This document shows, one piece after another, positions 9,149 through 18,084 of a DNA stretch of 64,000 bases (position 1 is the stretch's first letter; each line of letters opens with the position of its first letter). This DNA is from Flavobacterium sp. HBTb2-11-1 (GTDB taxonomy: Bacteria > Bacteroidota > Bacteroidia > Flavobacteriales > Flavobacteriaceae). Under the pieces are notes generated by a model. It was not told the DNA's origin, ran no database searches, and saw nothing but the letters and a program-made list of their open reading frames with translations. Location of the stretch: assembly GCF_009826975.1 (NCBI RefSeq), contig NZ_WUMO01000004.1:372001-436000 (forward strand). The letters are read 5' to 3'. Position numbers and translations under genes: made by a program.

Positions 9149-10459
9149 TTAACCTCTTCTGCCATTTCCTCTAGAGCCTGACCCGTTATCTCTTTGGCTC
9201 TGTCCGCCTCTAGATTCTTGATTTCCTCTAGAAGGTTCTTGGCTCATACGTGGAGATTCTGAACGTTGGCTTTGCTGTGGTCTAGCAGAATAGTCTCTAT
9301 TTGAATTGCTAGATTGGTTTTCAGAATAACTTCTTGAACTTCTTTCAGCTCTTGGAGCAGACATGTCGCGGTTAGAATATCCTCTTGATGTATTAGAATT
9401 ATTACTGCTTCCGTAATCTACTCTTGGAGTATTTTGTACACGAGTTGCATTTTCATTTCTTTGAGTATTATTATAACCATTATTTGAATAACCGCCACGA
9501 TTTGTGCTTCTTTCTGTGCTTACGCTTTCAGTACTTCTGCCTGTAGAGTTATAACCTCTATTGTTTCCGTTTCCATTGCTGCTTCTGTCTACAGATGTTC
9601 TGTTTGTAGCATTTCTGTTTTCAGCATAGGTTCTGTTGGAAACACCATTATCAGATGTAGTTCTTCCAGTATAATTTCTGTTGGTGTTATACGTATTTCG
9701 GCTAGTCTCTCTGTTTGCTACACGTCTTTGTTCTAATTCATATCTATTAGATGTATTTGCGTGTCTTTCAGCAAAACTGTAGTTAGGACGCATTCTTTCG
9801 TAACCGTAAGTACGTCTTGTTTCGTAAATAGCAGGGGCTCTGTAGCTTCTTCTCACATTTACATAGTTGTATGTATTGTGTACGTTGATGCAAACATTGA
9901 TATTACTTCTATATCTATAAACTGGGTAAGGTCTCCAAGCAGTATAATACGTTGGATAGTAACCCCAGTACCAAGTAGAATAATACGGTCTGTAATTTGT
10001 TACCCAAAATGAAGTGTAAATAACAGGCGCAACACTATAAACAGGCTCATAGATGTAATTTGCTCCGTACAAGTAAGCGTTTCCAACAATTTGAACACTC
10101 ACTTTATTGTAATTGTCTCTTTCTACATCTATTGTAGCAACGTCTTGGTAAACATCACGATCCAAAACCGCTTGGATAATTACAACGTGAGTTCTGTTTT
10201 CAACACTTTCGATTACACGAAGATAATCCACTTCGTCATCTCCGTTAAGGTCAAGATTTGATATTTGGTATTTCGGATCATTTAAACGTCTTTCAAAATC
10301 TTGAAGATTAGCTGATTCTCCAAACATCGAAGCAACAGCTCTTAAATCTAAGTTATCGCTTATATCTGAGTTTTTTGCATAAACAGTAGTTTGACTTTGC
10401 GCAGCGCAAGAACCAAAAACTAAGGCTGATATTGCTATTAAAAGTAAATTCGCTTTCAT
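9149..10459 (-). CDS. Secreted Asn/Ser/Arg-rich protein of unknown function
   Basis: A 436-residue exported protein. The N-terminus (MKANLLLIAISALVFGSCAAQ) is a signal peptide with a possible lipobox at FGSC. Residues about 30-120 form an ordinary globular segment with an acidic patch (DLNGDDEVDYLRV). Residues about 130-195 are extremely rich in Tyr and Trp (PYYSTWYWGYYP). The last 230 residues are low-complexity Asn, Ser, Arg, Gly and Thr, ending in GSRGNGRRG. I do not recognise a functional family. The basic, disordered tail suggests interaction with polyanions or the cell envelope, but this is inference. It is followed by a terminator. Confidence 0.75.
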   Translation of the reverse strand: MKANLLLIAISALVFGSCAAQSQTTVYAKNSDISDNLDLRAVASMFGESANLQDFERRLNDPKYQISNLDLNGDDEVDYLRVIESVENRTHVVIIQAVLDRDVYQDVATIDVERDNYNKVSVQIVGNAYLYGANYIYEPVYSVAPVIYTSFWVTNYRPYYSTWYWGYYPTYYTAWRPYPVYRYRSNINVCINVHNTYNYVNVRRSYRAPAIYETRRTYGYERMRPNYSFAERHANTSNRYELEQRRVANRETSRNTYNTNRNYTGRTTSDNGVSNRTYAENRNATNRTSVDRSSNGNGNNRGYNSTGRSTESVSTERSTNRGGYSNNGYNNTQRNENATRVQNTPRVDYGSSNNSNTSRGYSNRDMSAPRAERSSRSYSENQSSNSNRDYSARPQQSQRSESPRMSQEPSRGNQESRGGQSQRDNGSGSRGNGRRG

Positions 10460-10709
10460 GGCTAATTTGTATTAAATTATTTTGTGTTATGAGATATCCA
10501 ATTACTGTGCCACAAAATTTATTTGTTCTGATTGAATTTGTATAATATTGATTTTTAGTGTTTTAAATATTTAAAAGAAAGGGTTTTTAAATTTTTTAGA
10601 TAAAGTTCTGTAAATGAAACAATAAATAATCTTGCCAAAAAAATAGGAAAATTAATTCTCTATGTGGGAATTAATTGTATTTTAGCGTTAACCAAATTTT
10701 AAGTTTCCT
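10460..10709. other. Divergent intergenic region with one small hairpin
   Basis: AT-rich gap between two divergent genes. The only structure seen is the inverted repeat ATTAATTC (10651-10658) / GAATTAAT (10668-10675), directly upstream of a TATTTTAG sequence (10679-10686) that could be the -7 box of the + gene. No ORF of interest is present. Confidence 0.4.
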
Positions 10710-11771
10710 ATGAAAAAACTCGCCTTATTTTGTGTTATTTTTATTTTATTGATGTCTTTTAGAACATTTAATTATAAAACTGACGTTGCGTACAATAATG
10801 GCTTTACATCTATGACGGTAGATACATTATTTAAAGATAGAATTAGTATTAGAGCAATTCTTATTGATAAAAATAAAGTTTGGTACGGAGCTGATAATTC
10901 TCGTTTTGGGTATTATGATTTGGATAAAAAAGAAAAATTCGAAGAACATATTTATCGCGATACCTTAAAATTGGAATTTAGAAGTATAGCGCAAACTTCA
11001 AAAGATATTTTTTTATTAAGTGTGGCAAATCCAGCACTTTTATATTCGGTTTCAAAAAAGGATCTAAAAGTGAAATTGGTTTACAAGGAAATTAATCCAA
11101 AAGTTTTTTACGATAGCATGCAGTTTTGGAACGATAAGGAAGGAATTGCAATTGGTGACCCGACAGAGGATACTTTTTCAATTATCGTTACTCGAGATGG
11201 TGGCGAAACTTGGACCAAACTGCTTTCCGATAAATTACCGACAAATAGCACAGGAGAAGCTGCTTTTGCAGCCAGCAATACGAATATCGTTATAAAAGGA
11301 AATGATACTTGGTTAGTTTCGGGCGGAAAAAAGGCGCGTGTTTTTTATTCTCCAGATAAGGCAAAAACATGGAAAGTTGTAGAGACTCCAATTGTGCAAG
11401 GGAAACAGATGACAGGAATTTTTACAGCCGATTTTTACGATTCTAAACAAGGTTTTATTGCAGGAGGAGATTATGATCTTCCTAATAATAAAGCTAATAA
11501 TAAAGCTTTCACAAAAGATGGCGGCAAGACTTGGCAGCTAATTGGTCAGAATATGGGATTTGGTTATGCGTCATGTGTGCAATATGTTCCTGGGGGTAAT
11601 GGAAGAGAAATTGTTTGTGTAGGTTCTGAGGGGATACAATATTCTCAAAATGGAGGAGAAAACTGGATGCAGCTTTCTACAGATAACAGATTTTTTACCA
11701 TCCGTTTTGTGAACAGAAATACTGCAATCGCAGCGGGACACAATAAAGTAGTTCGATTGAATTTTAAATAA
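10710..11771 (+). CDS. Secreted BNR/Asp-box beta-propeller protein
   Basis: A 353-residue protein with an N-terminal signal segment (MKKLALFCVIFILLMSF). Repeated Asp-box motifs of the sialidase/YCF48/VPS10 kind are spread through it: DGGETWTKL near 165, DKAKTWKVV near 220, DGGKTWQLI near 275 and NGGENWMQL near 315. Such repeats build beta-propellers and do not by themselves show catalysis. Database names such as oxidoreductase for this family are not supported by any motif I can see. The role is unknown and probably periplasmic. A hairpin terminator separates it from the convergent operon. Confidence 0.78.
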   Translation: MKKLALFCVIFILLMSFRTFNYKTDVAYNNGFTSMTVDTLFKDRISIRAILIDKNKVWYGADNSRFGYYDLDKKEKFEEHIYRDTLKLEFRSIAQTSKDIFLLSVANPALLYSVSKKDLKVKLVYKEINPKVFYDSMQFWNDKEGIAIGDPTEDTFSIIVTRDGGETWTKLLSDKLPTNSTGEAAFAASNTNIVIKGNDTWLVSGGKKARVFYSPDKAKTWKVVETPIVQGKQMTGIFTADFYDSKQGFIAGGDYDLPNNKANNKAFTKDGGKTWQLIGQNMGFGYASCVQYVPGGNGREIVCVGSEGIQYSQNGGENWMQLSTDNRFFTIRFVNRNTAIAAGHNKVVRLNFK

Positions 11772-11775
11772 AAAA

Positions 11776-11823
11776 ATAAGAACCCTAAATAATAAAGTAA
11801 GTATTATTATATAGGGTTCTTAT
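11776..11823. terminator. Bidirectional terminator
   Basis: The stem ATAAGAACCCTA / TAGGGTTCTTAT has AT-rich loop and flanks, and lies between the + propeller gene and the convergent minus-strand sigma operon. Confidence 0.85.
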
Positions 11824-11843
11824 CGCTGTTGTATCGTTAAGAT

Positions 11844-12302
11844 TTAATCCTTATTGGCTTTGTCGCGGTATTGTTGCAATAATTTTCGGTTAAAGTCGTC
11901 TTCAGATTTTTTAAGTAATAGTATTTTCTTTGCTGGAAGTACTTTTTTCAGACTGTTCATGTATTTTTCACGAAGCTGATAGATTTCTTTATCTGTGCTT
12001 TCTATTTGAGATAATAACGTAACAGCTTCTTTATCAGAAAGGTTTTTAAGGTTTTCATCTTTTAACTGTTTTATATAAGTCTTCATTTTCAGATACTTCA
12101 ATTCATATTGTTTATCATCATAAGCATTATAAATTGGCCAGAATTTTTCGGCTTCAGTTGAAGTTAGTTCTAATTCTGTCGTTAAAAATGATACTTTAAA
12201 AGCTTTAATCTTTTCTCGCTTTTCATCAATTTTTCCATTTTGGGCAAAAATTGAAAAGCTTGTCAGAAATAGTAATAGCGGTAAAATGTTTTTTATTTTC
12301 AT
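11844..12302 (-). CDS. Spy/CpxP-like periplasmic protein of the sigma operon
   Basis: A 152-residue exported protein with a signal peptide (about 1-20, FSIFAQNGK). The mature part is all charged helix, with LTSTEAEKFWPIYNAYDDK resembling the LTxxQ-type repeat of Spy/CpxP stress sensors and RLREK-like helices after it. It is the last gene of a three-gene minus-strand operon with an ECF sigma factor and a membrane protein. This suggests an envelope-stress sensor or chaperone that tunes the sigma factor. The function is inferred from context and helical pattern, not from catalytic residues. Confidence 0.7.
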   Translation of the reverse strand: MKIKNILPLLLFLTSFSIFAQNGKIDEKREKIKAFKVSFLTTELELTSTEAEKFWPIYNAYDDKQYELKYLKMKTYIKQLKDENLKNLSDKEAVTLLSQIESTDKEIYQLREKYMNSLKKVLPAKKILLLKKSEDDFNRKLLQQYRDKANKD

Positions 12303-12333
12303 TGTTAAGCTAAGTTGTTGAGTTAAGTTTGAT

Positions 12334-12753
12334 TTAATTTTGTTCTGAAATTAAGTGTTCTATGTTCGGACTTGCAGCTAAAATATCTTCTAGCGTTTCA
12401 TCTTCTAGTGTAACATCATTTCCTAATTTTTCGATATCACTGTCATCTAAGGTTTGAATTAAATCGTATTGGCTGATATTGGAGTGATATGATAAATAAT
12501 TTTCTAAAGTGGCTTCGTCAAGTTCGTTTGAATTGGCTTTATAGTTATTTATGATCGGTATTAATAATGCAAAAATAATTGCTGCAGCGGCCGCTATAGA
12601 AATTGTTTTGTTGCGTTTGTAAAAAGGAATTACCTTAACTTCTTTTTCTTTTAACTGCTGTAAAACCTTTTCCGAAAAATCATCAAAATAGTTTTCTGGA
12701 GCTTTAAATCCAGATTTTATTTTGGGTTCGTTTTCTAATTTAAATGTTTTCAT
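12334..12753 (-). CDS. Putative anti-sigma-like single-pass membrane protein
   Basis: A 139-residue protein. Its cytoplasmic N-terminus contains FKAPENYFDDF, a motif common in proteins encoded next to flavobacterial ECF sigma factors. One membrane segment follows (about 51-67, ISIAAAAAIIFALLIPII), then an acidic periplasmic tail of about 70 residues. It lies 33 bases after the sigma gene on the same strand. The position and topology fit an anti-sigma factor, but no zinc-binding HxxxCxxC motif is present, so this remains an inference from context. Confidence 0.65.
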   Translation of the reverse strand: MKTFKLENEPKIKSGFKAPENYFDDFSEKVLQQLKEKEVKVIPFYKRNKTISIAAAAAIIFALLIPIINNYKANSNELDEATLENYLSYHSNISQYDLIQTLDDSDIEKLGNDVTLEDETLEDILAASPNIEHLISEQN

Positions 12754-12786
12754 AATACTTATAAGATAGTTTTAGTTACAAAAGGT

Positions 12787-13329
12787 TTAATTTGATGTAA
12801 CATATAATTCGATTTTTTTTACTGCGTGATGATAAGATGCTTTAAGGGCTCCAACAGATGTTCCTAAAATATCTGCAATTTCTTCATATTTTAATTCTTC
12901 AAAATATTTCATTTTGAAAACCAATTGCTGTTTCTCCGGAAGCGTTACAATCGCTTTTTGAAGTTTGATTTGAATTTCATCTCCATCAAAATAGAGATCG
13001 GCTTTTAAACTGTCAATGGTTTTGTTTTGCAGATCTTCAGAAGAAATTCCACTTAATTTTGCTTTTTGCGATAAAAAAGTCAAAGCTTCATTCGTGGCAA
13101 TACGATACATCCAGGAAAAAAGTTTACTTTCTCCTTTAAAGTTTTTAAGATTTTGAAAGACTTTTACAAAAGTGTTCTGTAATACATCATCAGCATCATC
13201 ATGATTCAAAACAATGTTTCGAATATGAGAATACAAAGGTTTCTGATAATCAGACAAGAGTTTTTGAAACGCAGTATTTTGCGTTTCAGGGGTTAATAGT
13301 TGTTTTATAAATTCTTTCTCGTCTATCAA
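12787..13329 (-). CDS. ECF (extracytoplasmic function) RNA polymerase sigma factor
   Basis: A 180-residue sigma-70 family protein with only regions 2 and 4. Region 2 includes DADDVLQNTFVKVFQNL (about 43-60) and SWMYRIATNEAL (about 70-82). Region 4 is the helix-turn-helix KYEEIADILGTSVGALKASYH (about 150-170). It binds core polymerase and selects stress promoters. It is the first gene of the operon with the membrane partner and the Spy-like protein, an order seen repeatedly in Bacteroidota. The specific stimulus is unknown. Confidence 0.9.
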   Translation of the reverse strand: MIDEKEFIKQLLTPETQNTAFQKLLSDYQKPLYSHIRNIVLNHDDADDVLQNTFVKVFQNLKNFKGESKLFSWMYRIATNEALTFLSQKAKLSGISSEDLQNKTIDSLKADLYFDGDEIQIKLQKAIVTLPEKQQLVFKMKYFEELKYEEIADILGTSVGALKASYHHAVKKIELYVTSN

Positions 13330-13407
13330 ACTTTTTGTTTTGTAAACTTTTTTAATAGAAGTTAGACAGAATTTAAAACAAAAGGTTTAATGCGCTTTTG
13401 AAATTAT

Positions 13408-14607
13408 TTAAAATTCTGAATCTTCTTCTTGTGCAGGTGTTTGCGCAGGAGCTGGAGTTGGTGCAGCAGGTTTACGTTTTACAGGTTCTATGCGAGGCTT
13501 TTCTGTAGGTTGTTCTACACGTGGCTCGCTTGCTGTTTCGCCAGCGCTTTCTGTGGCATAAACAGGTTCTGTGGCAACAGGAACTACTTTTGGTTTTATT
13601 GGAAAATAAATTTCAGTCACTAATTTAGATGAAGCTTTTACATCCAATTTGCTTAATGTTAAAATTTCAAGATGGGACCAGCTTAAATCTGGAATAATCT
13701 TTTGATTGTTGATATAAGCTGTTGTTTTTGCAATGGCTTCGTTTCTATGAGAATAATCTCCATTAAGCGTTGTTTTTACAGCATCGAAACCATTTAGTTT
13801 TCCTGCTAAAATATCGCTTCCTGAACTTGTTGAAATCTCTTTATTGATAGGCAAACAGATCGAAATCTTTGCTAAACCATTTTTAGTGTCGTAAGTATGA
13901 TAAATGATAAAAGGTTTTCCTGCCGCAGACAAACCATTTGTTTCGCTAAACTGAATAAGCTTCGGAATTACAATTCTAGCATTCTTGCTTACTTTGGCAA
14001 TTTCGCTAGTAAAAGTCTGCTTGATATAAGGAGTTTCAGTTTTCTTAACCACTCCATCTACTTTAACAGCATAAGTTTTAGTTTCGTAATCTAAGTTTTT
14101 GTCAATATTGGCTAAACTTTTTTCATAGATAGTTCCAATAACTCGGTCAGAACCGCCATGAAGAGCGGTGTATATTTTAAATAGAAAACTCATAGTTCCT
14201 TTTCCTTTCCAAGTAACTTTTGTTTTGCCGTTTAAAGTATCTTTTAAGGTCCAGTTTACATCGGCTTCGGTGCCATCAAACTGCATTTTTTGATCGATGC
14301 TTTCTCCATCTTTCGTTTTAAGAATAATAGAATTTCCTTTTCCGTCTGCACCATCCCAATAAAATGTAGCGCCATTACCACTGGTTTTATTAGCATAGGT
14401 CATTTTAATCGTAGGATCTTCAACAGACCATGATTCAAAATCTTCGTAATTTCTAAAGTCATTCAGGTAGTTATAAACCGTTGCACGAGGCGAATTGATA
14501 ACTTTACTTCTTTCTACAGAAAAATCTCCTTTCTGAGTAGCAACAAAAACAGTAAGAGCAACAAAGCTTAAAAGTGCAAAAAGAAATAAATACTTTAGAA
14601 TTTTCAT
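13408..14607 (-). CDS. SRPBCC (polyketide cyclase-like) protein with GyrI-like domain
   Basis: A 399-residue protein anchored by an N-terminal membrane segment (about 5-23, LFLFALLSFVALTVFVATQ). Residues about 25-170 form an SRPBCC/START-like ligand-binding fold (SPRATVYNYLNDFRNYEDF). Residues about 200-335 look like a GyrI/AraC effector-binding domain. The last 65 residues are a Pro/Ala/Glu-rich, probably disordered tail (RKPAAPTPAPAQ). Proteins of this build bind small hydrophobic molecules, but the ligand is unknown. It is transcribed in the same direction as the sigma operon, with about 80 bases between them. Confidence 0.75.
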   Translation of the reverse strand: MKILKYLFLFALLSFVALTVFVATQKGDFSVERSKVINSPRATVYNYLNDFRNYEDFESWSVEDPTIKMTYANKTSGNGATFYWDGADGKGNSIILKTKDGESIDQKMQFDGTEADVNWTLKDTLNGKTKVTWKGKGTMSFLFKIYTALHGGSDRVIGTIYEKSLANIDKNLDYETKTYAVKVDGVVKKTETPYIKQTFTSEIAKVSKNARIVIPKLIQFSETNGLSAAGKPFIIYHTYDTKNGLAKISICLPINKEISTSSGSDILAGKLNGFDAVKTTLNGDYSHRNEAIAKTTAYINNQKIIPDLSWSHLEILTLSKLDVKASSKLVTEIYFPIKPKVVPVATEPVYATESAGETASEPRVEQPTEKPRIEPVKRKPAAPTPAPAQTPAQEEDSEF

Positions 14608-14704
14608 GGTAGATTGTTTGGTTTCGGTAAAGTTATAAATTTTATAATGAGTCTTACTAATAACCCCTAATTATTAGGTTTTATTTTATTTCGACCAGAA
14701 TAAT

Positions 14705-14893
14705 TTATCTTTTTAGAAAGATTTTAATTACGAACAAAAGGACAATGAAAAGCAGAAAAGCAAGGAGTACTTTATAATTCCCTTTATAAAAGACTTTGTG
14801 CAATTTCAAATCTTTTCGATAAGCAAATATCATAATGATTACAAAAGCGATAAAAAAACATACTCCAAATAGTACTTGTCCTTGACTAAACAT
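14705..14893 (-). CDS. Small two-helix membrane protein (62 aa), unknown function
   Basis: A short protein with two hydrophobic segments (LFGVCFFIAFVIIMIFAY and VLLAFLLFIVLLFVIKIF) joined by a basic loop (RKDLKLHKVFYKGNYK). I chose the ATG giving MFSQGQVLFG because the seven residues before it, from the ATG at 14914, do not look like part of a membrane protein; the longer start remains possible. Both ends would lie outside the cytoplasm if the basic loop is inside. No family function is known to me. It appears monocistronic. Confidence 0.65.
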   Translation of the reverse strand: MFSQGQVLFGVCFFIAFVIIMIFAYRKDLKLHKVFYKGNYKVLLAFLLFIVLLFVIKIFLKR

Positions 14894-15026
14894 AATTGTA
14901 AAAATTTTTAGCAAATTTAGAGATTTGTAAACGATTTGCTGCTAAATTGCCTTTTCATTTCATTGAATAAATTTTCAGATTTATCAGAAAGTGACTTAAA
15001 TTAGCAAAAAAAAAGAAAACTACTAT

Positions 15027-15407
15027 ATGAAAAAACAACTTGACGCCGTAACCGAATTTCACACTGCTTTTAAAATTGGCCACAGTGCAACTCCAATTGC
15101 CGATGTAGGAGCAGAGAAAAAATTGCTTCGTTATAATTTGATGAAGGAAGAAAATGAGGAATATTACGAGGCGGTTCAAAATAATGATTTGGTTGAAATT
15201 GCAGATGCGCTTGGGGATATGATGTACATCTTGTGCGGCACAATTATCGAGCACGGACTTCAAGATAAGATAGAGGCTGTTTTTGATGAAATACAACGCA
15301 GCAATATGAGCAAATTGGGTGAAGACGGAAAACCAATTTATCGCGAAGACGGAAAAGTTATGAAAGGTCCAAATTATTTTAAACCTGATTTTTCGAAATT
15401 ATTGTAA
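15027..15407 (+). CDS. MazG-like/phosphoribosyl-ATP pyrophosphohydrolase family nucleotide hydrolase
   Basis: A 126-residue all-alpha NTP pyrophosphohydrolase. The metal-binding pattern EExxE occurs as KEENEEYYEA (about residues 41-50), and the second site as EIADALGDMMYI (about 57-68). These match the MazG/HisE-like fold that cleaves nucleoside triphosphates to monophosphate and pyrophosphate. The substrate cannot be told from sequence; house-cleaning of aberrant nucleotides is typical of the family. It stands alone, followed by a repeat-derived region. Confidence 0.82.
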   Translation: MKKQLDAVTEFHTAFKIGHSATPIADVGAEKKLLRYNLMKEENEEYYEAVQNNDLVEIADALGDMMYILCGTIIEHGLQDKIEAVFDEIQRSNMSKLGEDGKPIYREDGKVMKGPNYFKPDFSKLL

Positions 15408-15409
15408 AG

Positions 15410-15596
15410 AAGTTTTTTAACGCAAAGAACGCTAAGTTTTTTTTCTGCAGTTCTTAGAAAAAGGCCAAGCTCGCAAAGCTTTACGTTATTTTTGTCATTT
15501 CGACGAAGGAGACCCGAGCGATAGCGAACTGGCGAAGCAAATCTTCGCAAGTAACTCGGCAACGAGAAGCTAAAATTTAATAATAAAGGAAAAATG
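15410..15596. repeat. Degenerate dispersed-repeat region (CGCAAAG type and TTTGTCATTTCGACG type)
   Basis: This region begins with CGCAAAGAACGCTAAG (about 15421-15436). From about 15491 to 15571 it carries one copy of the repeat that starts TTTGTCATTTCGACGAAGGA and contains ATCTTCGCAAGTAACTC. The second element matches one half of the inverted repeat at 39039-39142. No coding sequence is supported. Confidence 0.65.
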
Positions 15597-15635
15597 AAAA
15601 ACCCGATAAACTTTAATTTATCGGGTTTCTTTTTT
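15597..15635 (-). terminator. Terminator downstream of ilvE
   Basis: The stem AAAACCCGATAAA / TTTATCGGGTTT has the loop CTTTAA and a T-rich tail. It ends the minus-strand ilvE transcript and may also stop readthrough from the + strand. Confidence 0.85.
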
Positions 15636-15649
15636 AATATGGTTTTGGA

Positions 15650-16720
15650 TTATTGAACTTTCACTGTCCATCCAAAAGTATCCTCAGAAAGTTTGTTTTG
15701 AAGATTTGTTAATTTTTCTTTTAAGAAAGAAGCATAAGAATTCTCAATTGGAGCCATTTCAAAGTACTCATCTTTATAAGAGAATCCTTTGATAACGCTG
15801 ATTACAGCAGCAGTTCCTGCTCCGAAGATTTCTTTCAAAGATCCGTTTTTAGCAGCTTCTACCAATTCAGAAACAATTACAGGACGAACTTCAACTTTTA
15901 ATCCTTCTTTTTCAGCCATTGCGATCAAGCTTTTTCTGGTAACACCATCTAAAATTCTTTCGCTTGTTGGAGCTGTTAATAAAGTATCGTTAATTCTGAA
16001 GAACACGTTCATTGTTCCAGCTTCTTCTAGTTTTGTGTGCGTTGCATCATCAGTCCAGATAACTTGTTGGAAACCATCTTTGTTTGCCAAGTTAGTTGGG
16101 TAAAATTGAGCAGCGTAGTTTCCTGCAGCTTTTGCAGCCCCGATACCACCGTTTGCAGCTCTACTGAAATGTTCTGCAATGATAACTTTTACTTCACCTC
16201 CGTAATATGCTTTTGCTGGAGAAAGTAAAATCATAAATTTATATTCATCAGAAGGATTTGCAATTACTCCAGGACCTGTAGCAATCATGAAAGGACGAAT
16301 GTACATACTAGCTCCGTTTCCTCTCTGAATCCAATCTTTGTCTAATTTCAATAATTCATTTAAACCATCCATAAAAATAGCTTCTGGAACTTCTGGCATT
16401 GCCATCCTTACAGCAGATTTATTAAAACGCTTGAAGTTTTCATCTGGTCTAAACAACCAAACATCATTATTGTCATCCTTATAAGCTTTCATTCCTTCAA
16501 AAATCGCTTGCCCATAATGGAAGACTTTTGATGAAGGATCCATTAAAATTGGAGCATAAGGCTTAATGACAGGATTTTGCCATTGCCCGTTTTTAAAATC
16601 GCATTCGAATAAATGGTCTGTAAATACAGCACCAAAACTTAAGTTGTCAAAATCTACTTCGTTTATTTTTGTAGAAGTAGCTTTAATGATTTCAATTTTG
16701 CTCGTTTGAGTTGTACTCAT
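15650..16720 (-). CDS. ilvE: Branched-chain amino acid aminotransferase
   Basis: A 356-residue class IV (fold type IV) PLP aminotransferase. It catalyses the last step of Val, Leu and Ile synthesis and the first of their breakdown. Family landmarks include HYGQAIFEGMKAY near residue 70, the catalytic-lysine region GAAKAAGNYAAQ near 185, and EEAGTMNVFF near 230. I chose the ATG at 16720 (MSTTQTSKIEI), because the upstream extension to 16753 would need a GTG start and adds residues not expected in the family. A terminator lies directly downstream. Confidence 0.92.
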   Translation of the reverse strand: MSTTQTSKIEIIKATSTKINEVDFDNLSFGAVFTDHLFECDFKNGQWQNPVIKPYAPILMDPSSKVFHYGQAIFEGMKAYKDDNNDVWLFRPDENFKRFNKSAVRMAMPEVPEAIFMDGLNELLKLDKDWIQRGNGASMYIRPFMIATGPGVIANPSDEYKFMILLSPAKAYYGGEVKVIIAEHFSRAANGGIGAAKAAGNYAAQFYPTNLANKDGFQQVIWTDDATHTKLEEAGTMNVFFRINDTLLTAPTSERILDGVTRKSLIAMAEKEGLKVEVRPVIVSELVEAAKNGSLKEIFGAGTAAVISVIKGFSYKDEYFEMAPIENSYASFLKEKLTNLQNKLSEDTFGWTVKVQ

Positions 16721-17027
16721 AGTTATGTATGTTTTTTGTGAGATATTCTTCACTCTCAGAAATCTAAAGTGATGATATCGTGTAAAATGGAATTTATCGA
16801 ATGCAAAATTACGTAAAAATCTGTAAAATGCTTAGTGAAAATTCATTATTTATAGGTTTTGATTGAGATTTGTTTATCCTATAATAAACTCAAATATTTA
16901 ATTGATTTTTATAAAGATTTTATGAAAAAAGTGTCGTTTTTTAAGGCTTTACGCATTTGTTTTGACTAAATTTGATTATTGAAATGGCTTGAAAATCAAC
17001 AATAAGCTATTATTAAATTCTTAAAAG

Positions 17028-17708
17028 GTGAAAAGGGAAATAATTAAAACGCTAGATGGCTCAACTACAATTCGTTTGCCTGAATGGGACGAGTGTTATC
17101 ATTCAAAACACGGAGCAATTCAGGAAGCAAAACATGTTTTTATTAAAAATGGTCTTTCATTATTTGAAAATCCGATAAGTATATTAGAAATAGGTTTTGG
17201 GACTGGTTTAAATGCTTTTATCACGTATTTGGAAGCTATTAGAAAAAATCAGAGAATAGATTATGTTGGAGTAGAGGCATATCCTGTTGATGCAGATGAA
17301 ATCTTGGAGATGAATTATGCCAATGAACTTGAGGCATTGGAATTTGAGAACATTTTTGAGAAAATGCATAAAAGTGAATGGAATGAAAAAATAGAAATTT
17401 GCGACCTGTTCTCGTTAACCAAAAGAAAACAATTTTTTCACGAAATAAACGATTTTGAAATTTTTGATTTGATTTACTTTGATGCCTTCGGATATAGAGT
17501 ACAACCGGAGCTTTGGAGTACTGAAATTTTTCAGAAAATGTACAATAGCTTAAAACCAAACGGCGTTTTGGTTACCTATGCTGCTCGAGGAGTTGTGAAG
17601 AGAAGCATGATGGAAGTTGGATTTACGGTAGAAAAATTAACAGGACCTCCAGGAAAAAGGGAAATGTTTCGAGCTTTTAAAACGGTTCAAATGAATAATT
17701 TAGAATAA
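17028..17708 (+). CDS. mnmD: tRNA (5-methylaminomethyl-2-thiouridine)-methyltransferase, MnmD type
   Basis: A 226-residue stand-alone version of the methyltransferase half of MnmC. It completes the mnm5s2U34 modification in the anticodon wobble position of tRNAs for Lys, Glu and Gln. Visible are the N-terminal YHSKHGAIQEAKHVFI motif, the SAM-binding ILEIGFGTGLNAF near residue 48, and DLIYFDAFGYRVQPELW near 145. The start is GTG at 17028, since the conserved MKREII... N-terminus begins there and no ATG is suitable. The FAD-dependent MnmC half is absent, as in other Bacteroidota. Confidence 0.87.
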   Translation: MKREIIKTLDGSTTIRLPEWDECYHSKHGAIQEAKHVFIKNGLSLFENPISILEIGFGTGLNAFITYLEAIRKNQRIDYVGVEAYPVDADEILEMNYANELEALEFENIFEKMHKSEWNEKIEICDLFSLTKRKQFFHEINDFEIFDLIYFDAFGYRVQPELWSTEIFQKMYNSLKPNGVLVTYAARGVVKRSMMEVGFTVEKLTGPPGKREMFRAFKTVQMNNLE

Positions 17709-17856
17709 TTCTATATTGATTTATTTGTTTTAAGAAAACGTATTCGTTGCTAAAGTTTTTTAAAAAATAAGTTAAAAGTAATGTTTATGTTGGTTATTTG
17801 TTTAAATTTGGTGCGAGTTTAAAAAAATAGATAACCCCCGAAAATCTTATTTTATT

Positions 17857-18054
17857 ATGTCAAAAATGATGTTTGATTACACGAAATCAATACTTGAAAG
17901 AGTTAGTTTCGATCCGGTACTTTTCTGCAAAGAGTTAGAAAAAGCTATCAAAACACTGTTGCCTTACGAAATGGAACAATTGCAAGAGTGGTTACTGAAT
18001 TTCGTTGTCGGAAAACCAGAATTAAAACAAAGTCTACAACTAATTAAAGTATAA
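17857..18054 (+). CDS. Small conserved-looking protein (65 aa), unknown function
   Basis: A 65-residue soluble protein, mixed helical, with no membrane segment (KMMFDYTKSILERVSFDPVL at the start). Its own transcription unit is supported by a TAAATTTG -7 box at 17803-17810 and a strong terminator directly after the stop. I do not recognise a domain. The alternation of Leu/Phe with charged residues in the C-terminal half (EQLQEWLLNF) suggests a small helical bundle or protein-binding peptide. The coding call rests on unit structure and codon pattern. Confidence 0.65.
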   Translation: MSKMMFDYTKSILERVSFDPVLFCKELEKAIKTLLPYEMEQLQEWLLNFVVGKPELKQSLQLIKV

Positions 18055-18057
18055 AAA

Positions 18058-18084
18058 GAAAGGAGCCAAATTGGCTCCTTTTTT
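18058..18084. terminator. Terminator between the 65-aa gene and oxyR
   Basis: The stem AAAGGAGCC / GGCTCCTTT has the loop AAATT and a T tract. It is suited to stop the + strand gene and, in the other direction, oxyR. Confidence 0.85.
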
